The notes beneath the pieces are model-generated. The model did not search any database, was not told the DNA's origin, and saw only the letters and a list, made by a program, of their open reading frames with translations. A stretch of 64,000 bases of DNA from Druceiella hillmani (lineage: Eukaryota > Arthropoda > Insecta > Lepidoptera > Hepialidae): contig JAYKKI010000003.1 of NCBI GenBank assembly GCA_039881145.1, positions 4,855,001 through 4,919,000 of the forward strand. Direction: 5' to 3'. The position numbers and the translations under genes were made by a program. This document shows positions 46,068 to 60,953 of the stretch, one piece after another. Each line of letters opens with the position of its first letter. The first letter of the stretch is position 1.

Positions 46068-48035
46068 ATATTGGTCATTGAGCTCTTACTTACTCTCTTT
46101 ATCTTCTTCTTCTCTTTTCTTAATTATTTCAATATCAGATTGTGGTCTACGAGTTATTATTATGAAAAAGAGACTCAATCACGACCTTAGTTCGTTCATA
46201 TTTCAAAAAAATATATCGCAGAGAGCGTCGCCCGTAACTTTCTCGACGACATGCACGCATGTTCCTTTCCAGGCCTACTTGGCGACCAAATAAATGAAAT
46301 ATGTCTACAACGGGAGGGGAGAGGAAAGGGAAATGGCAGTTGCTTTTGCGCGTAGTAGAGTGATGACAATCTAATAAATACGGGAAATACGTGTGACAAA
46401 AAATTAGGATATTATGAATATATATGTAAAAAATACAGTCGATTCAGTTTCGCGCGAACGCTGAAAAGAAAAAATACTTGAAAACTTAATATTGTTTGAC
46501 TAAATTTTTAAGAAAATATTTTATGTTGTTTATGATTGATTTATATTTCATTGAAGGTAACTACATCAAAATAAAGCTGTAACACGTAAAGAAAATTTAT
46601 GTTTAATTAAGATGAAAATAGTGCCATAAATATTACACCACCCAACAGTTAAAAAGTACGTATATTCCTACTCGTCTCATTTGTAATCGAAAAAAATGTA
46701 AGTTCTGTAATTAAATATTATTAGTTTTGAAATAAAATTATCTTTTCCCTGATATTTAAAAAGTTATCCTTTCCACCTATTTCATTAAATTTTATGTTCA
46801 CAAAGTTGTATGTTTTAAATAAACATAATATTATAACCTTTATCATTAATATAATCTTGATAGCCATCACCTCAAATTTATTTATAACTGAATACATCGA
46901 CTCCTCTTACTACATTTGGATTAAGTTTATAAACTGGAAACTTTGTCAACTGATGTTAATTTGTTAAATTTTAAATTACATTATTAAGGATTGCAGTCCT
47001 GCATAATTTTTGCTCGGAACTAAACTGATTGAAGCTAAGTCGGCTGGATCCATTTCGAATTTTTACTTTGTCATATGTCTATCTTTTCATTATGCATTGT
47101 CCTAAAATCGGTTAGACAAAAGTAGGTAATGTGAATATTATTCTAAATTGATGAATTAAATGTTTATTTTATTATTAGAAAACAAAATTTATTATTAGTT
47201 ATCCATAGGCAGGTAATTAATCAACCAACAACAAAATCCAGTAACTATTGGTAATAAGTAGTGAAACAAATAAAGATAATCAGTCTCTCTAGTTTTCATT
47301 TCAAATTATATAAATTTGAGTGTTACTAGTACTTGCCTACTTACCTAAAACTAAGACGTCTCCAATCTCGTAATTTATTCCCATCACATATAATTCCATC
47401 TAACCCAAGCATCTCTTAAGAACATAGTAATTACTTTAATATTAAGTAAAAACAACATAATGGATGAGTAACTGCCTCAGGTAAAACAATATAATAAAAA
47501 TCGCTTTTGAGTTTATACTTATGTTTCTATGAAATTAATTTGATCAAATCGAATTAATTGTGTCGTAACCCTAACTATTTCTTAAAGAGCCACAAATATA
47601 ACCAGTGCCCGAAAAGGGTCGCTTAGCTTCGACACTAGTTGATATAACCGTCAATTCCGTGTATTTAAAATGATGTCGTTTTTTTCTCAAAATTTGTTGC
47701 ATCTCTAAAGTTGGCCTTTTCGCAATAGTTTTCCTTTTCTTGCAGAATTTGCTTTTCTAATTACTCCTTTTATGTTGAATTAATTTAAAATGAAAATGTG
47801 TCTAAATCTAAGCTATCTTTTACTGAAAGTTGTATATTTTTGTCATTCATCTTTAATGACTTGGGTTCATATTTTTTTAATTTTCTCTTGCATGGGATTC
47901 TTTTTTATCATAAGAAATGTATTATTAGCTTGCGTCTTATTTTTATTATATTTTTTGGATTAGGCAAATTAATATTTCTTTCATTATCTTAAGACGCTCT
48001 TTCATTAATACCATGTTTTTTTGTAAAATTTTTCT
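46068..48035. other. Non-coding DNA, nothing firmly recognised
   Basis: A moderately GC-richer stretch (46180-46400) carries short frames on both strands without known domains. At 47603 CAGTGCCCGAAAAGGGTCGC could be a hAT-style terminal repeat start for the transposase relic that follows, but no matching right end was found. Confidence 0.4.
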
Positions 48036-48039
48036 AAAA

Positions 48040-49070
48040 TTAATTTTAATGTTGTTTCAGCAGCAAGAAGGACCAAATAATTTCCGCATAATGTCTCCAC
48101 GCTTCTTTAAATGGATGCAAATATTAATTAAATTTGTCATTCTTGAGTAATTCTGATAGATAAATTTTACGGCAGATTGAATTTCACTTAACAAATGTCG
48201 ACAGCACCCAATGGTGTACCGTGTATGAAACATATTTGATGGTAGCATGAAATAAGTTTACATGTTGATACCATGACGTTTGAGCCAACAGTTTTCATGC
48301 TAATAATATTATCAGTAGTCAAGACCAAAGTCACCGAAGTCAAGGATAAAGCTCATCAAATTATCTTTTACCAAATTAGTAGCGTGCTCTGTAGCACAGG
48401 ATCCATGTATTCTAATTAAGCATAAACTAAAGCTTCATCCTCTGTGGTGAACCTTCATATTTAAATATTTGTGGCTTTTTTTGGGATGTCCATTCATCGA
48501 AAGTTAAAGCAAACTTTTTTCCTTGTCTCTTGAGATATTCAATCCAATAATCATTGAGCTTTTACGGTAATTGCAAAATTTTCTTTCATATATCTTTTTA
48601 TGTTCAATTAATTCGGGAATTCAAATCCAGTCTTCAACAAATATCTCTATTCTGAAGATGAATAAAACGTTGTTGAAATAATTTTTGCCGACTATTCTGG
48701 AAACCATAGTTTCTCTATTAATTTTAACCTTTTTGAAATAGCTGTAAACAGGTTTTTTTTAAATATCTTCATCGCAAATGATTTAAATTGTCTCAATCTC
48801 AGTTCTTAGTGTGTATGCTTTTGAACTAAATCAGGATAAGGACGTTTTAATTGCACATATCAGAACTTATATTACTGCGGTAGTGTTTTGTACCTATATT
48901 TATTTTTAAACTTTCGTAAGTATCTTTACGTGCTTTCAGTATATGAAAACATAATGAGCATTTCCCAAAGTTTCTTTTGTCAGATTTAATAATACGATGC
49001 CATAAAGTTTTTTCATTATCCTCACCACTTTCACTCTGGCCGCATTGTGGTTTCTAAAGCGATATATTTA
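48040..49070 (-). pseudogene. hAT transposase with BED finger, degenerate
   Basis: The minus strand begins near 49060 with a charged stretch, then LWHRIIKSDKRNFGKCSLCF then HILKARKDT, a BED-type zinc-finger beginning (aromatic residue, then C-x2-C). After a decayed gap, WIEYLKRQGKKFALTFDEWT followed by S (DEWTS codons at 48484-48498) matches 'KxGKKFSLTLDEWTS' at the catalytic domain start. Then LVLTTDNIISMKTVGSNVM (family TTDGAxxMxKxG) and CYHQICFIHGTPLGAVD (family 'CYAHxxHLAVxD') follow in order. The remaining 60 codons are open but uncharacteristic. The first DDE acid region is readable, the later acid and dimerisation domain are missing, and stops are frequent. This is a different hAT lineage from the one at 37.6-38.9 kb. 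Confidence 0.8.
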
Positions 49071-49261
49071 TATAATACTAGTAACCACAATACAAAATGC
49101 AACTCAAAACATAAGAAATCAATAAGTCAATTAATTTTGCTGTTCCTTTTATATAATCTATAGGCATAAAAGCCTCTTTTGAAATATATGTGTAAATAAT
49201 TTCCCGGAAAAAAAAACACATTTACATGGTTACTAAAGTATTTATACATTACCAGTCATAA

Positions 49262-49299
49262 GTCATTAAGCATGACATATTTATGTCATGCATAATGAC
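49262..49299. repeat. Near-perfect 38-bp palindrome
   Basis: GTCATTAAGCATGACATAT is followed directly by its inverted copy with one mismatch. It lies about 190 bp 5' of the hAT relic's BED finger. It might be an internal inverted repeat of that element. Confidence 0.7.
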
Positions 49300-49915
49300 A
49301 TATGAATATTGTGTTTTGTAAAACTGTAACTTTTCCGTTACTCTGACTTAAGCAAATCCGTATGTATATTGTTTAATAAATAATTTACTACGAACGACTA
49401 GTTATTGCAAATATTGTAACGGAAATACTACACCACAAAATTAAGAATGCACAACAACCAACAACAGAAAAAACAATAACTGCATATACATAGTTACTCA
49501 CAACTGACACTTGCAATTTTTATGGTTCTCGCGTTTATTCCTTTTCATCGGATCCTCACTGGATCCGCTAAATCTTGTCAGATACGGTAAGTAAACAAAC
49601 GATATCTCCATATTGGATTGCAATCGTCCACCGTATTGGATTGCAATCGTTTTAGGTTATATACAAATATATTACATAGGTGCCTGTGAAAGAACGTGTG
49701 TGGGTCTGCGCCTCTACGTCTTTACATGTCCCTACAAACGTGGCGCGCGTGTCTCGTTTCTGTGTGTGCGAGGGTGTATGCCTGTATGCGTAACAAATCC
49801 TAGACTCTCCTATCACCAAAGATGATATACTTGCTAATCTACTCTTGAAGACAACAGTCTCAAATTTTTGGGGGCAAAGCTATGCATATTCTTAATGCCC
49901 TAGTCAAATAACCTA
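49300..49915. other. Non-coding, includes a 23-bp duplication
   Basis: A direct repeat (TATTGGATTGCAATCGT twice, at about 49609 and 49632) begins a somewhat GC-richer patch to 49800 with a 70-codon frame rich in Cys/Arg. I do not recognise a family for it. Confidence 0.4.
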
Positions 49916-49919
49916 ACAA

Positions 49920-50350
49920 AATAGTTCAATATCCGATTTTTCATTTCACCTGTTCCTCCGATCAGCGGTACCGTATCGTCAGCATATGCTATGGTCCCAC
50001 ATCATTGACGCCACTACTGTATTTCCGTACTAGTTGAAGGACCCCGGAGAATGAGATTACTATTAACCGTGTCGCTATTATTCGATTGAATAGGTCGAAA
50101 GATATATAATGGGCCTATAGAACTTAGACGGTTTCCAATCACTCTTCGGTATGAAAGCAATCCTCGTGTAGACTACGATTAAAAATCGCAAACACCTCAG
50201 GCGCAGTCGCACTCCAAACTGCTTTGACAATTTTGTTTTTGATCTTATCAAAGCCTGGGCAGTTCTTTGCGTGAAGGTCCCCGACAACAGCATTTAGCAC
50301 AGGATGATGTAGCCCAGGATCAAGATTACTCTGTGAAATTTTGCTCACTG
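49920..50350 (-). pseudogene. LINE reverse transcriptase fragment
   Basis: On the minus strand, VVGDLHAKNCPGFDKIKNKI then VKAVW matches the RT N-terminus 'xLxxKKAPGxDxIxxxIxK'. CFHTEEWKPSKFYRPI follows with a frameshift (family 'FPxxWKxA...YRPI'). After an internal deletion the catalytic block appears as GTIAYADDTVPLIGG (family 'YADDTxxL'; YADD codons at 49975-49986, intact). The order is right, but the segment between YRPI and YADD is only a few dozen codons, against well over a hundred expected. Stops and shifts are present. The upstream neighbour (50351-51180) looks like the ORF1 side of the same element. Confidence 0.8.
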
Positions 50351-51180
50351 CATTCCTGATATGCCCCTGTTGAACTATCTTGAGAACAGGATTATCCTCG
50401 GAGAAAAGTTAAATAAAAGATATTCTAAAGTTTCGCGGATATTCTCCACCATTTCTGATCGTCTGGTTCTCATTATGTGAATCCGGAGCTCCTTGGTTTC
50501 AATATATTTTGTTGAAGTAGCAAGAATTTCATCGCTGCTCTTAGGTGCTTCTTGCCAATGGAGACGAAGAAAATTTGTTTTGAAGCTAATTTAAGGTTTG
50601 CTTGACCTCTGAGATTCTTTTGCAAGTCCATGACATAGTCGATCCTTTACGTGAAATACCGCTGTAAGATATAGATGTGGAAGTAGGGACCCTGATTATC
50701 ATGTTCTTTATTGCAACCTGCAACCTCTTTTTCGCTTACGGCAATTTCAAGTTCTCCTCTCAGGTAGGTGTTGTCTTCTGCAAAGTGTGCAACCTGAGTC
50801 ACGATATCAGCAATTTTCTCTTGTCTGATGGTCTCAGCAAATTTTTTCTTGACGCCAATTGATATCCTGTTGATGACTCAAGGCTAGTGTTAATAATGTC
50901 GTTGGCTACCTTGGTGTTAATAATTTCGCTTTAAGCTGCGGGATACCTCTATCCTTGTCTTTTCCAGCTACCGTGGAATAAATGAGAATTGTACTCAGTA
51001 GAGTTATTTTCCTCTACTTCCAAATCCTAATACTCCTCCCTAACTTCGGCCTGGCTGACTTCAAACGTGAGTATTTTCTTGGCCACTCTTCTTAGGACAA
51101 CCTCATAATATCTCTAACAATTTGGTAATTACTTACGGGACTGTGTAATACCATCGTGGGATCCAGGGATGCCACAAAAA
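50351..51180 (-). pseudogene. Probable 5' part (ORF1-like) of the same LINE
   Basis: The minus strand gives KKFAETIRQEKIADIVTQVA then HFAEDNTYLRGELEIAVSEK (about 50850-50730), a heptad-rich coiled-coil stretch like the N-terminal region of LINE ORF1 (gag-like) proteins. Further down, ETKELRIHIMRTRRSEMVEN (about 50500-50440) resembles the RRM-like part. The GC content is higher than the surroundings across the block and continuous with the RT fragment. Zinc knuckles and the endonuclease domain were not recognised. The assignment rests on position and coiled-coil character, so it is less sure than the RT. Confidence 0.5.
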
Positions 51181-52955
51181 AGAAGAAAAATAATATTCTC
51201 CATACCAAACCGTGCCAAGTCTAATCTTGGGTTAACTTAACTTATTATAAAGTTATTCAAAACACATATGTTGTATATACATGTTAACCTCCAATACCTC
51301 CTAAATCACCCTCTCAAAAAGTTTACATAAATTAATTTCAAACTGTGCCTGCAGGTAAAAATAAATTTCTTTGCAAACAAATTAAATACTAAAGAGAATA
51401 AAATTTACATGTCGCTTTATGGTTAGTGCCCCTTTAAATAATGTCTAAAAAGCTATGTTATTAATTTCAATTCAGTGGAGACCCATGAATATTTGTTTCT
51501 ATCCTTTCAGGTTTGCATAATCTTATAGCACGTGAACGCAAAACAAAAATTATTCCAAAAATGTTTACACTTTAAACTTCAGCGATTCATTGTAACACAT
51601 ATGACTTATATGAAAGAGTAGGATCCTCACTTAAATAGAGGAACATAACCCATGCTCTCAATCGAGAGTAGAAAAGCAGTATATTTAATTTCCATGCTTA
51701 AATTAAAAGTTGCTGGTTCAAGATCAGTGGTAGAGCTAACGATAATTTTTACGGTATTTTATAGGAATAATAGAAAAATGCGATACAATTTTTAGGCGTT
51801 CGGAAATTTCGTTATTCCACAGATTTCGTTATACCATAATATCAAGCTTATGTCCCTTTATGAATAAACTGTATGGACTGGTTATGAATGTTTCACCAAC
51901 TTTACGGAAAAAGATTTTATATTTACACGAATGCAATTTCCTATCATTTTAATGAATAGAGCACTTTTAATTCAAAATAATTTCTCCATATACTGTAGCC
52001 TTAATTATGAATCAAGTTTGATGTCACAGCTGTTTTTATCAATCGAGTAATAGGGAATATTACCTTTTATCTTAACCATTATTTATGAACGGAAAGAATT
52101 ATTTTCATATGTAGTTATTTTCATAATACCTTTATTTTTATTAACATTTTTTAATTTTATTTATTATTAATTTTTTTATATTATTATTTTTAATAACATT
52201 ATTTTTTAATCCATAGCCTATTTGCGGATTTTTAAACGTTAAACAAGTTTTTTATATTTATGTTACGTCTATTTTGAATATATTAAATTATTCTTAAGTA
52301 AAGGAATTAAATTTTACAACGACAAATTTACAAATTATATACATAAATTTAAATTTAAAAGTTTTGACAAGTTTTATCATAATATTTTCTTAAAAAACAA
52401 ATTCGAAACAAATTTTTCCATTTTATTTTTTTTACTCATTTCCAATTTCCTTTCATTGTTGCTTAATTTTAATTAATAACAATGTTTTCATTTCATTATT
52501 ATTTCATCTCCTATTTTTATAATAAACCATCGCTTATGTGGACTTTTTATAATCCTTATATATAGTTAATAAATAAAGCGCCCTGAAGCAAATATTACCA
52601 GGTTCCCACCAACGCGTCCTCGTATATATTGCTTTCAAATCATTACATGCATCGTAGTAATCTTGATTAGTTTCTTTGTTATTTGCAATATGTACACCTT
52701 TCTATAATAATAGTAATAGTAATAATAATGATAACTGACCAAATGCATATCAGGTCACACATTACATAGTTATCTACATCTTTAATATTGCTGATGCAAA
52801 TTAACCGAAATTATGTTATTTAAAAATTCTAATAAATTGCTAGTATTCAGGTTTATTTCTGATTTCCTAAACCCATGGCTCGTAAATTAGAGGAGGGGAA
52901 ATACTGAATACTTAATGTTAGGAAAACAGATCATAAAAATCAATGATAGTGAACA
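51181..52955. other. AT-rich non-coding DNA, nothing recognised
   Basis: Includes very low-complexity AT sequence (52130-52560). A B-box-like string at 51717 was examined and rejected as a tRNA signal. No frame of note. Confidence 0.45.
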
Positions 52956-53240
52956 TAAAGTGAATATAAATTTATAAGACCTACCCAATGGTACCCTATT
53001 CGATAGAATGTTAATCAACAATTAGCTCCCACTTTACTAGAATATCTATTAAAAATAATTCTTCTAAATTTTACTACATATTAATCGAAATATCCATATG
53101 AAGCACATGTATACAAAATTCCATATATATCTATGATTTTAAAAACTACAAGGGTATGACACACAGAGATGGACGGGCATGACGATACTATAAAGGTTCT
53201 ATTTTGACTATATGACCGCTAAACCCAAAAAAGAGAAAGA
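52956..53240 (+). repeat. Possible insect LINE/SINE 3'-end-like fragment
   Basis: The string ACACAGAGATGGACGGGCAT, followed by AAAGGTTCTATTTTGACTAT and ending AAACCCAAAAAAG, resembles a widespread insect repeat end that reads 'cagacggacggacag...gggttccgttttt...cggaaccctaaaaa'. The match is loose and the upstream part is not characteristic. Confidence 0.35.
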
Positions 53241-55313
<2,073 letters not shown>

Positions 55314-55368
55314 GTGAAAATAGATAGTTTCTCGATTTTCAATATAATTCCGCATAAAACGGAAATAC

Positions 55369-55631
55369 CGTAATTTAACAAATTGGAAAAGTAATTGATA
55401 TATTTCTTCTATTAAATATTTCTTTCTGAATTTTAATAACAATATTTTACCAAGTAAAATTCAAAACAGATTTTCAGTTGGACCAGTTTCTTTTTGAATA
55501 AATAACGTAATTTAACAAATTGGAAACGTAATTAATATATTTCTTCTATCAAATATTCCTTTCTAAATTTTAACGACAATATTTTACCAAGTAAAATTCA
55601 AAATAGATTTTTAATTGGACCAGTTTCTTTG
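55369..55631. repeat. Tandem duplication, 137-bp period
   Basis: Two head-to-tail copies start at CGTAATTTAACAAATTGGAAA (55369 and 55506). Both contain ATATTTCTTCTAT, ACCAAGTAAAATTCAAAA and TTGGACCAGTTTCTTT. They differ at roughly one base in ten. The pair sits next to the (AT)n block. No frame crosses it. Confidence 0.9.
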
Positions 55632-56310
55632 CTAAAATCAGTCCCTACTTCAAAATTTGATGAATTAAAAATTTTGGAACAATAAAAACTTAAGTGGGTG
55701 TTATAGAACTGAGCTTAAAGCACTTAGATAACTAATCTATTCATATATTTCGTTTAAGCCTAAGGAAGGATAGAGGTAATGGACAGAACAAAACTTTAGC
55801 TCACTCACCTCTTGCCCAAACATTATCACGCAATTGACTCAACGCTTCGAGTAACAACTAAGAAGCCTATATAATTATAACGACGTATCTATTTTTGTCT
55901 GACCTTGATGAACTTTTAAAGAACAGCTTACGTCTTTAGTGGAGTTTCGTGTGTATTTTTGCATTGAAAGGAAAATATTAGAAATACGGGATACATTTTA
56001 ATCACAAAGTATATTTCTGTTTCATCGGAGAAAAATTATTAACATAAAGATACAGCAAAAAAATACCGTGATTTTGGCTGCTTTTTTGTTTTCACGCTGT
56101 GGTAATTTGTATTTCTTAACATTATTTGTAAAAATTATTGTTTAAGATAAATTGTTAGTGATGCGGTATATACTTGCGATGCTGAAAAAATGTCACTTAG
56201 CTGATGAAATTTTGTTTGATTTGAAGCAAAAAAATATAAAAATGTCGTGAAGTAACTATTACAAAAACATTACCAATGACAAAAGACAAAACAGGTTATC
56301 ATTTTTCGCC
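55632..56310. other. Non-coding DNA
   Basis: Nothing recognised between the tandem duplication and the SINE. Confidence 0.4.
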
Positions 56311-56312
56311 GT

Positions 56313-56510
56313 CACTGTGGTGTGTTGGGTTGATCACAAGGCATACGGCCTTCGACGACGCGACGCACCGCGGGGACCCAGGTTCGATTCCCAGCCGTTC
56401 CTCGAACGGGGCTAGACTGGTTTTATAGTTGGCTGTAAAAGATTGCTCTCGTGGCAATAAATGTGCCGTATGTATCAATTAGTTACATTAAAATAGATAA
56501 ATAAATAATC
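56313..56510 (+). mobile_element. tRNA-derived SINE
   Basis: A GC-rich head carries a good RNA polymerase III B box (GGTTCGATTCC, 56381-56391) and an A-box-like TGGTGTGTTGGG about 50 bp upstream (56318-56329), the spacing of a tRNA-related promoter. The head does not fold as an intact tRNA gene. A body with CGAACGGGGCTAGACTGG and GGCAATAAATGTGCCGTATG follows, and the element ends in an A-rich tail (AAAATAGATAAATAAATAAT). The internal promoter, composition contrast and tail together support a SINE. A target-site duplication was not identified. The partner LINE is unknown. Confidence 0.75.
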
Positions 56511-56989
56511 TTTAAATTCGTTTTGGAAGCCAACTACGTAAGTTTTAATTTTATACTTTCAATAGGAAATTTACAGACAAATTTTTAGGGGTTTATACCA
56601 GTTTAGCAAATCCTATTGTTGTAACAAAATTCTTCGTCTCTTCGTCTGTCAGCGTCTTCTAGCTTACAAATGAGGTGGGCTACTAAGTGTAAATATACAA
56701 ATAATTCTTAGATTATAAAAATATATACAAATATCGAATTTTGAAATTGTGTATAAATAACTATTGAATTATAATCTGTATCATGTTTTGAAATAGTATT
56801 CAATTTACTTTGCCTTTGAGAGAAAATAAATGTATGAGTATATGCAAAGGTGGATCAAGAATTTTTTTGTGTATCTAGGAGTGTATGGTTAAATTCAGAT
56901 AAATAGTAAAATAAATCTTAAATATCTCAGTGGACGATCGAAAATAATACTGACGATATTATATTCCTGAGATGAAGTTTTCGATCATC

Positions 56990-57370
56990 TTTCGGTTTCT
57001 ATGATGCGTGAGAGTCCTACATCTGAACGGATTTAAGAAGAACTAACTCTAACAGTGCCTTCAATATCAAGATCTAATAATCCTGCTGACAAAAAGACAC
57101 CTTAAAAAGGCACGCCTTCAAAGTATCTGACTGTCACGTGCCCAGTTTTGGAACTGCTTACTAAGGTTCGGAAACGGTTCAAGCAAGTAGTAAAAGTAAT
57201 CATATATCTGGATTATATTAGTGATAAAAAGGAACATTAGCCAGTGAAAGTTATGGTCCCGAAGATAATATATATATGATTGTGTGGGATGCGACGGAAA
57301 TTACTACGAGACTGAAAAACATAGAAGATTAGCCGCAATGTATTTTTTTTTTGTAAATTATGGATGCATG
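56990..57370 (+). pseudogene. C-terminal scrap of a pogo-like transposase with PHD-like finger
   Basis: Broken plus-strand frames give an ILTD...TP-K-like block (57078-57115), resembling the 'ILTDTPEK' motif in the tail of pogo/Tigger-type proteins. Then come SESYGPEDN-like residues and CVGCDGNYYET (from 57281), followed after a shift by a KNIED-stop-PQC stretch. Together this resembles 'CxxCxxxYxETxxxEDWIQC', the start of the PHD-like zinc finger that ends many insect pogo-type transposases. The tryptophan codon of DWIQC is a stop here (TAG). Nothing of the DDE core is present. It is separate from the pogo relic at 31.5-32.9 kb, which lacks this part. Confidence 0.5.
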
Positions 57371-58980
57371 AAAATTGCACTCCGTTCAACAATTCTTGCA
57401 ATTCTTATGACAACGAAATAAAGAAACAAGAAACGGAAAAAAACTTACAGGATTAAAAAGAAAAAAGCAAAAATTAAAAGGCTATGTTATCCTGAGCAGC
57501 CTATTTATAACGGTTATTAACATTAAAGCTTTTTCAGAAGTTTTCGAAATAAATAAATCTAACATTAAGAATCATCTACGAAAATATATAAATAAGAGAA
57601 ACAAGAGTAAAAGTTAGTTTTTATAAAAATATTATTCTAAAGTACATATATAATTTGTAGGCTGCACTGGAAAATATGGTAGTACCAACACTTATTTGAA
57701 AAGAAAATAACATGTCACAATTTTTGTTTCATTATCTATACGCCAAATATCCAGAAATATAATGCAAGAAATCCAGAAATATAACAGCGTAAGCTGACAC
57801 ATTGTCGCTATTTCACTATATTTTATAATTATATAATCAATTCTATAATAATATAAAATAAGATATACATTAGTCACATTCTGCAAATAAACCTAAAATA
57901 ATATAAACGTATTGTAATTTAAAAATATTATATCATACATATTTGTTCTAATTTTATTTATGTTTATAAACTCAATCCATGTGTGCCCATGTATTTTTTA
58001 TATTAATTACTTAAGTATTTTTTTCAGATCCTGGCAGAAAATATTTCTCTTTTATACAAATGTAATGATATCTAAACCTTGTTATTTTTACTGATGACCC
58101 TACAAATTTTTAGTTACTTTCGCTCTTGTATATTAGTGTTAAATACACATATTGTGTTATATAAACAGTTAACTTTTGATTATGAATTTGTTTGTATCAG
58201 TTTTAATTCAAAATACTACCTCGCTAAGTAAACAAGCATACCTACAAATGTAAATTACTTAATAAAACTTGTACTATACCTACAAATATAAATCACTTAA
58301 TAAAACCCTACGAGTCAATTTCCCACTTTGAAAGTTTCATATGAAAATAGGCAAATATAAACATTTGATTATGTGGATATATCCAATAATATATCTCACA
58401 TTGGAATTCTTATAACTGCCTCTTTGAATTAGTATTTCAGACAATATATCTCAGACTACATATCAATAATATTTCAGACAATACAAAAATATCTAAAAAG
58501 ATGACAATTTCTAACGGTGTATACGATATAATGTTGATTAATACATTTTATTAGTACGCCAAATTTTTAGTCTCTCTATCCAACGGGTTCTAATAAAATC
58601 GGTGTTCATATTTTGAAAAATTACTTGCATATAAATGTAAGATAAGAATAGATTTTGGATCCTTCTTTTTACTCTCTCTATTGTTACTCTACGCAATATA
58701 TGGAATTTAAAAAATTAAAGCACTACGTCGGATGGTTTTTCTTAATAAAGGCTATGAGAAACAGACAGGTGAACAGAGACTTCTAATAAGAATGCCTTTT
58801 CTTTCCTTTTGGCGTAGGGAACCATAAAAATGGATCCAAGTCTTGTACAGTTTTGAATTTAAATGCGCAGTCAAGAACATTGAATTTTTATCAACTCTGA
58901 CATTGTCAATCAAAGACTTTTGCATCTTTTTTTATTAATATTGGGCTGCTTGAATATTACGTAGTTCTGGAATTGAAGGT
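57371..58980. other. AT-rich non-coding DNA
   Basis: A short 38-bp tandem occurs at 58239-58306 (CCTACAAAT-TAAAT-ACTTAATAAAAC twice). The 64-codon frame 57692-57886 (-) has no known domain. Confidence 0.45.
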
Positions 58981-58984
58981 TCTT

Positions 58985-60130
58985 ATTTACATTTTTTTTA
59001 TATTTAATTTGAAACTCCTATTCAACTCCAGAGTAAAGACATGTGGGGTCAAATCATTGAGCAGCGAGTTTCTTCCAATAAATATGGTTACGGCAGCACT
59101 TGCTCGACTTGCAAATCGATATGACAAATTGATATGAGCTAAATTGATAATTCCCCTGTATATATCTCAACGTGTACACTTCATTTCGTGGATAATTAAA
59201 ACAATTCTTCTATTGGAACTTTTATTAAATTCAGTGAAACATTGAGATTGAAAACAGTATGAGTTATTGTGTTATAAATTAGATATTTATGAACATTTCA
59301 TCAGTGAACACGCTGTTATAATTTACAATAAATTTCACACTTTTTGTCGGGTCACATAAATAATTTCTTTTTTTATTTTACTATTTTTAATTTGTCCAGG
59401 AGGGGAAAAGTAAAAGAATAAGCGTGTTTTCAAAGGAAATGGAAAAGGATAAGCACGAATCCAACGTTTATTAATCTGAAAGAAGCATCCGATTGAATAC
59501 AGACTTTTTATTTGGTAGTGCTCAGTGGAACGAACAATGATAAATTATAAGTTTCCGAGTTCGGAACTCCATTACGCGCTTGAATTATGCCACCTAAAAT
59601 TGTAAACTTATGTCATATAAAAAATTATTAGATTAGAGTCGGGCAAACAGCAAACTATTCGTATTGGTCTATGGATGGTATCGTTTGTTTTTAGTTATTA
59701 TTAGAAAAATATTTCCAGTGGTAGTCAAAAATTTATTTTTTTGTTGTCAGTTATTGCTGAATCACTATAGTTTTATAAAAGTCACGAGGAGTTTGAATCA
59801 GCCTCCGTCAAAAAAAAATAATCCGATAATTTTTTTGGACAAAGGCTGAATTTGCACTAAACTTAGATTTAAAATATTCTGACCGTATTTCCTCTAAACC
59901 TCTCTTTTATAATGTGATAGATTCATCAAATGCATTATTTTATTTTTCTCTAGAATAGAGATTATTATGATATAATTTATGATTATATTTTGTGTCTATT
60001 TAATATTCTCTTTCTCTCGTTTGAGTAACCCCATAAGTTATAAGCTTGATTTTTTTAAAATTTAAAATACGACACTTGATTCCTACGTATTTCATTTACA
60101 CTTTCAGATCATAATACAGACTTGTCGTCT
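58985..60130 (+). repeat. Unnamed dispersed repeat, copy 2
   Basis: This is the diverged direct copy of the block at 36150-36985; landmarks are listed there. Here the block is longer, with extra sequence around 59400-59500 and 59860-60040. A 61-codon frame (59664-59849, +) lies in it but is not preserved in copy 1, arguing against coding function. Confidence 0.6.
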
Positions 60131-60950
60131 AAAATAAGGATACTAAATAAAACAATTTACCAAATAATCATACATCAAGGATAAAATATTAATATGTTTT
60201 AATAAAGATAAATATTAAATACTCGGATATTATAGGTAAGCAAATAATTTCACATCTAATGGAGTTTTTTATATTTCATAAAATGAAATCGCAATTTAAA
60301 ATCAATTTATGTATATATCTTACTTAGTACAAGTTAGATATATTTATGTTATATTTATCATTTGGTTGCGAGGGGTAACGATGTAGAAATAAATATTACT
60401 AAACAAAAGAAAGGAATTAAAAACAACAATCCCGTAACTTACTCTAATTCACTACCGATATGTTTCATTTGGATATTCCTATGAGCAAAAGTTTTTAAGA
60501 TCGATCTCATAAAGTGATATTTTTAATACAATATCAAAATTGAAAAAAAAATTTAATGGAATGGAGTGGACTTCATATGGAGCTTTGAGATAATTTGTCA
60601 CATTTTTATGGTAACATCCCGCCTTACTTAGCCTCATGAATTTCAATGTTTTTAATGTGGAAAAAAGAACTTTTTTGCTTACATTATCATAGATATTTAT
60701 GATTCAAATGGTTTTCAAAGCGAGTGAACCTTGTCGCTTCATTACTCAAAGTTTTCAGGCATATCACACACTGAGTAATTTGGATCCCATCTTTTCCATC
60801 GAAGATAAATACAAAATTAACCTCATCTTCTGAAAATTTTCTCTTTTTTTATTTTTGGAACAACAAAATTAAAATTAAAATCTAATTCATGCGCCCGACT
60901 AAACAAAACACGTATGTCGTGTATAGTCACGGACTTTAAAGGCGAAGCTA
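60131..60950. other. AT-rich non-coding DNA
   Basis: No gene or repeat was recognised. Confidence 0.4.
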
Positions 60951-60953
60951 CTC

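Noticed and set aside
47603..49561. CAGTG...CACTG as terminal repeats of the BED-finger hAT
   Set aside because: Similarity beyond the first five bases is weak and no 8-bp target-site duplication is seen.
51700..51745. B-box-like GGTTCAAGATC suggesting a tRNA or SINE
   Set aside because: No A box at proper spacing and no cloverleaf can be drawn.
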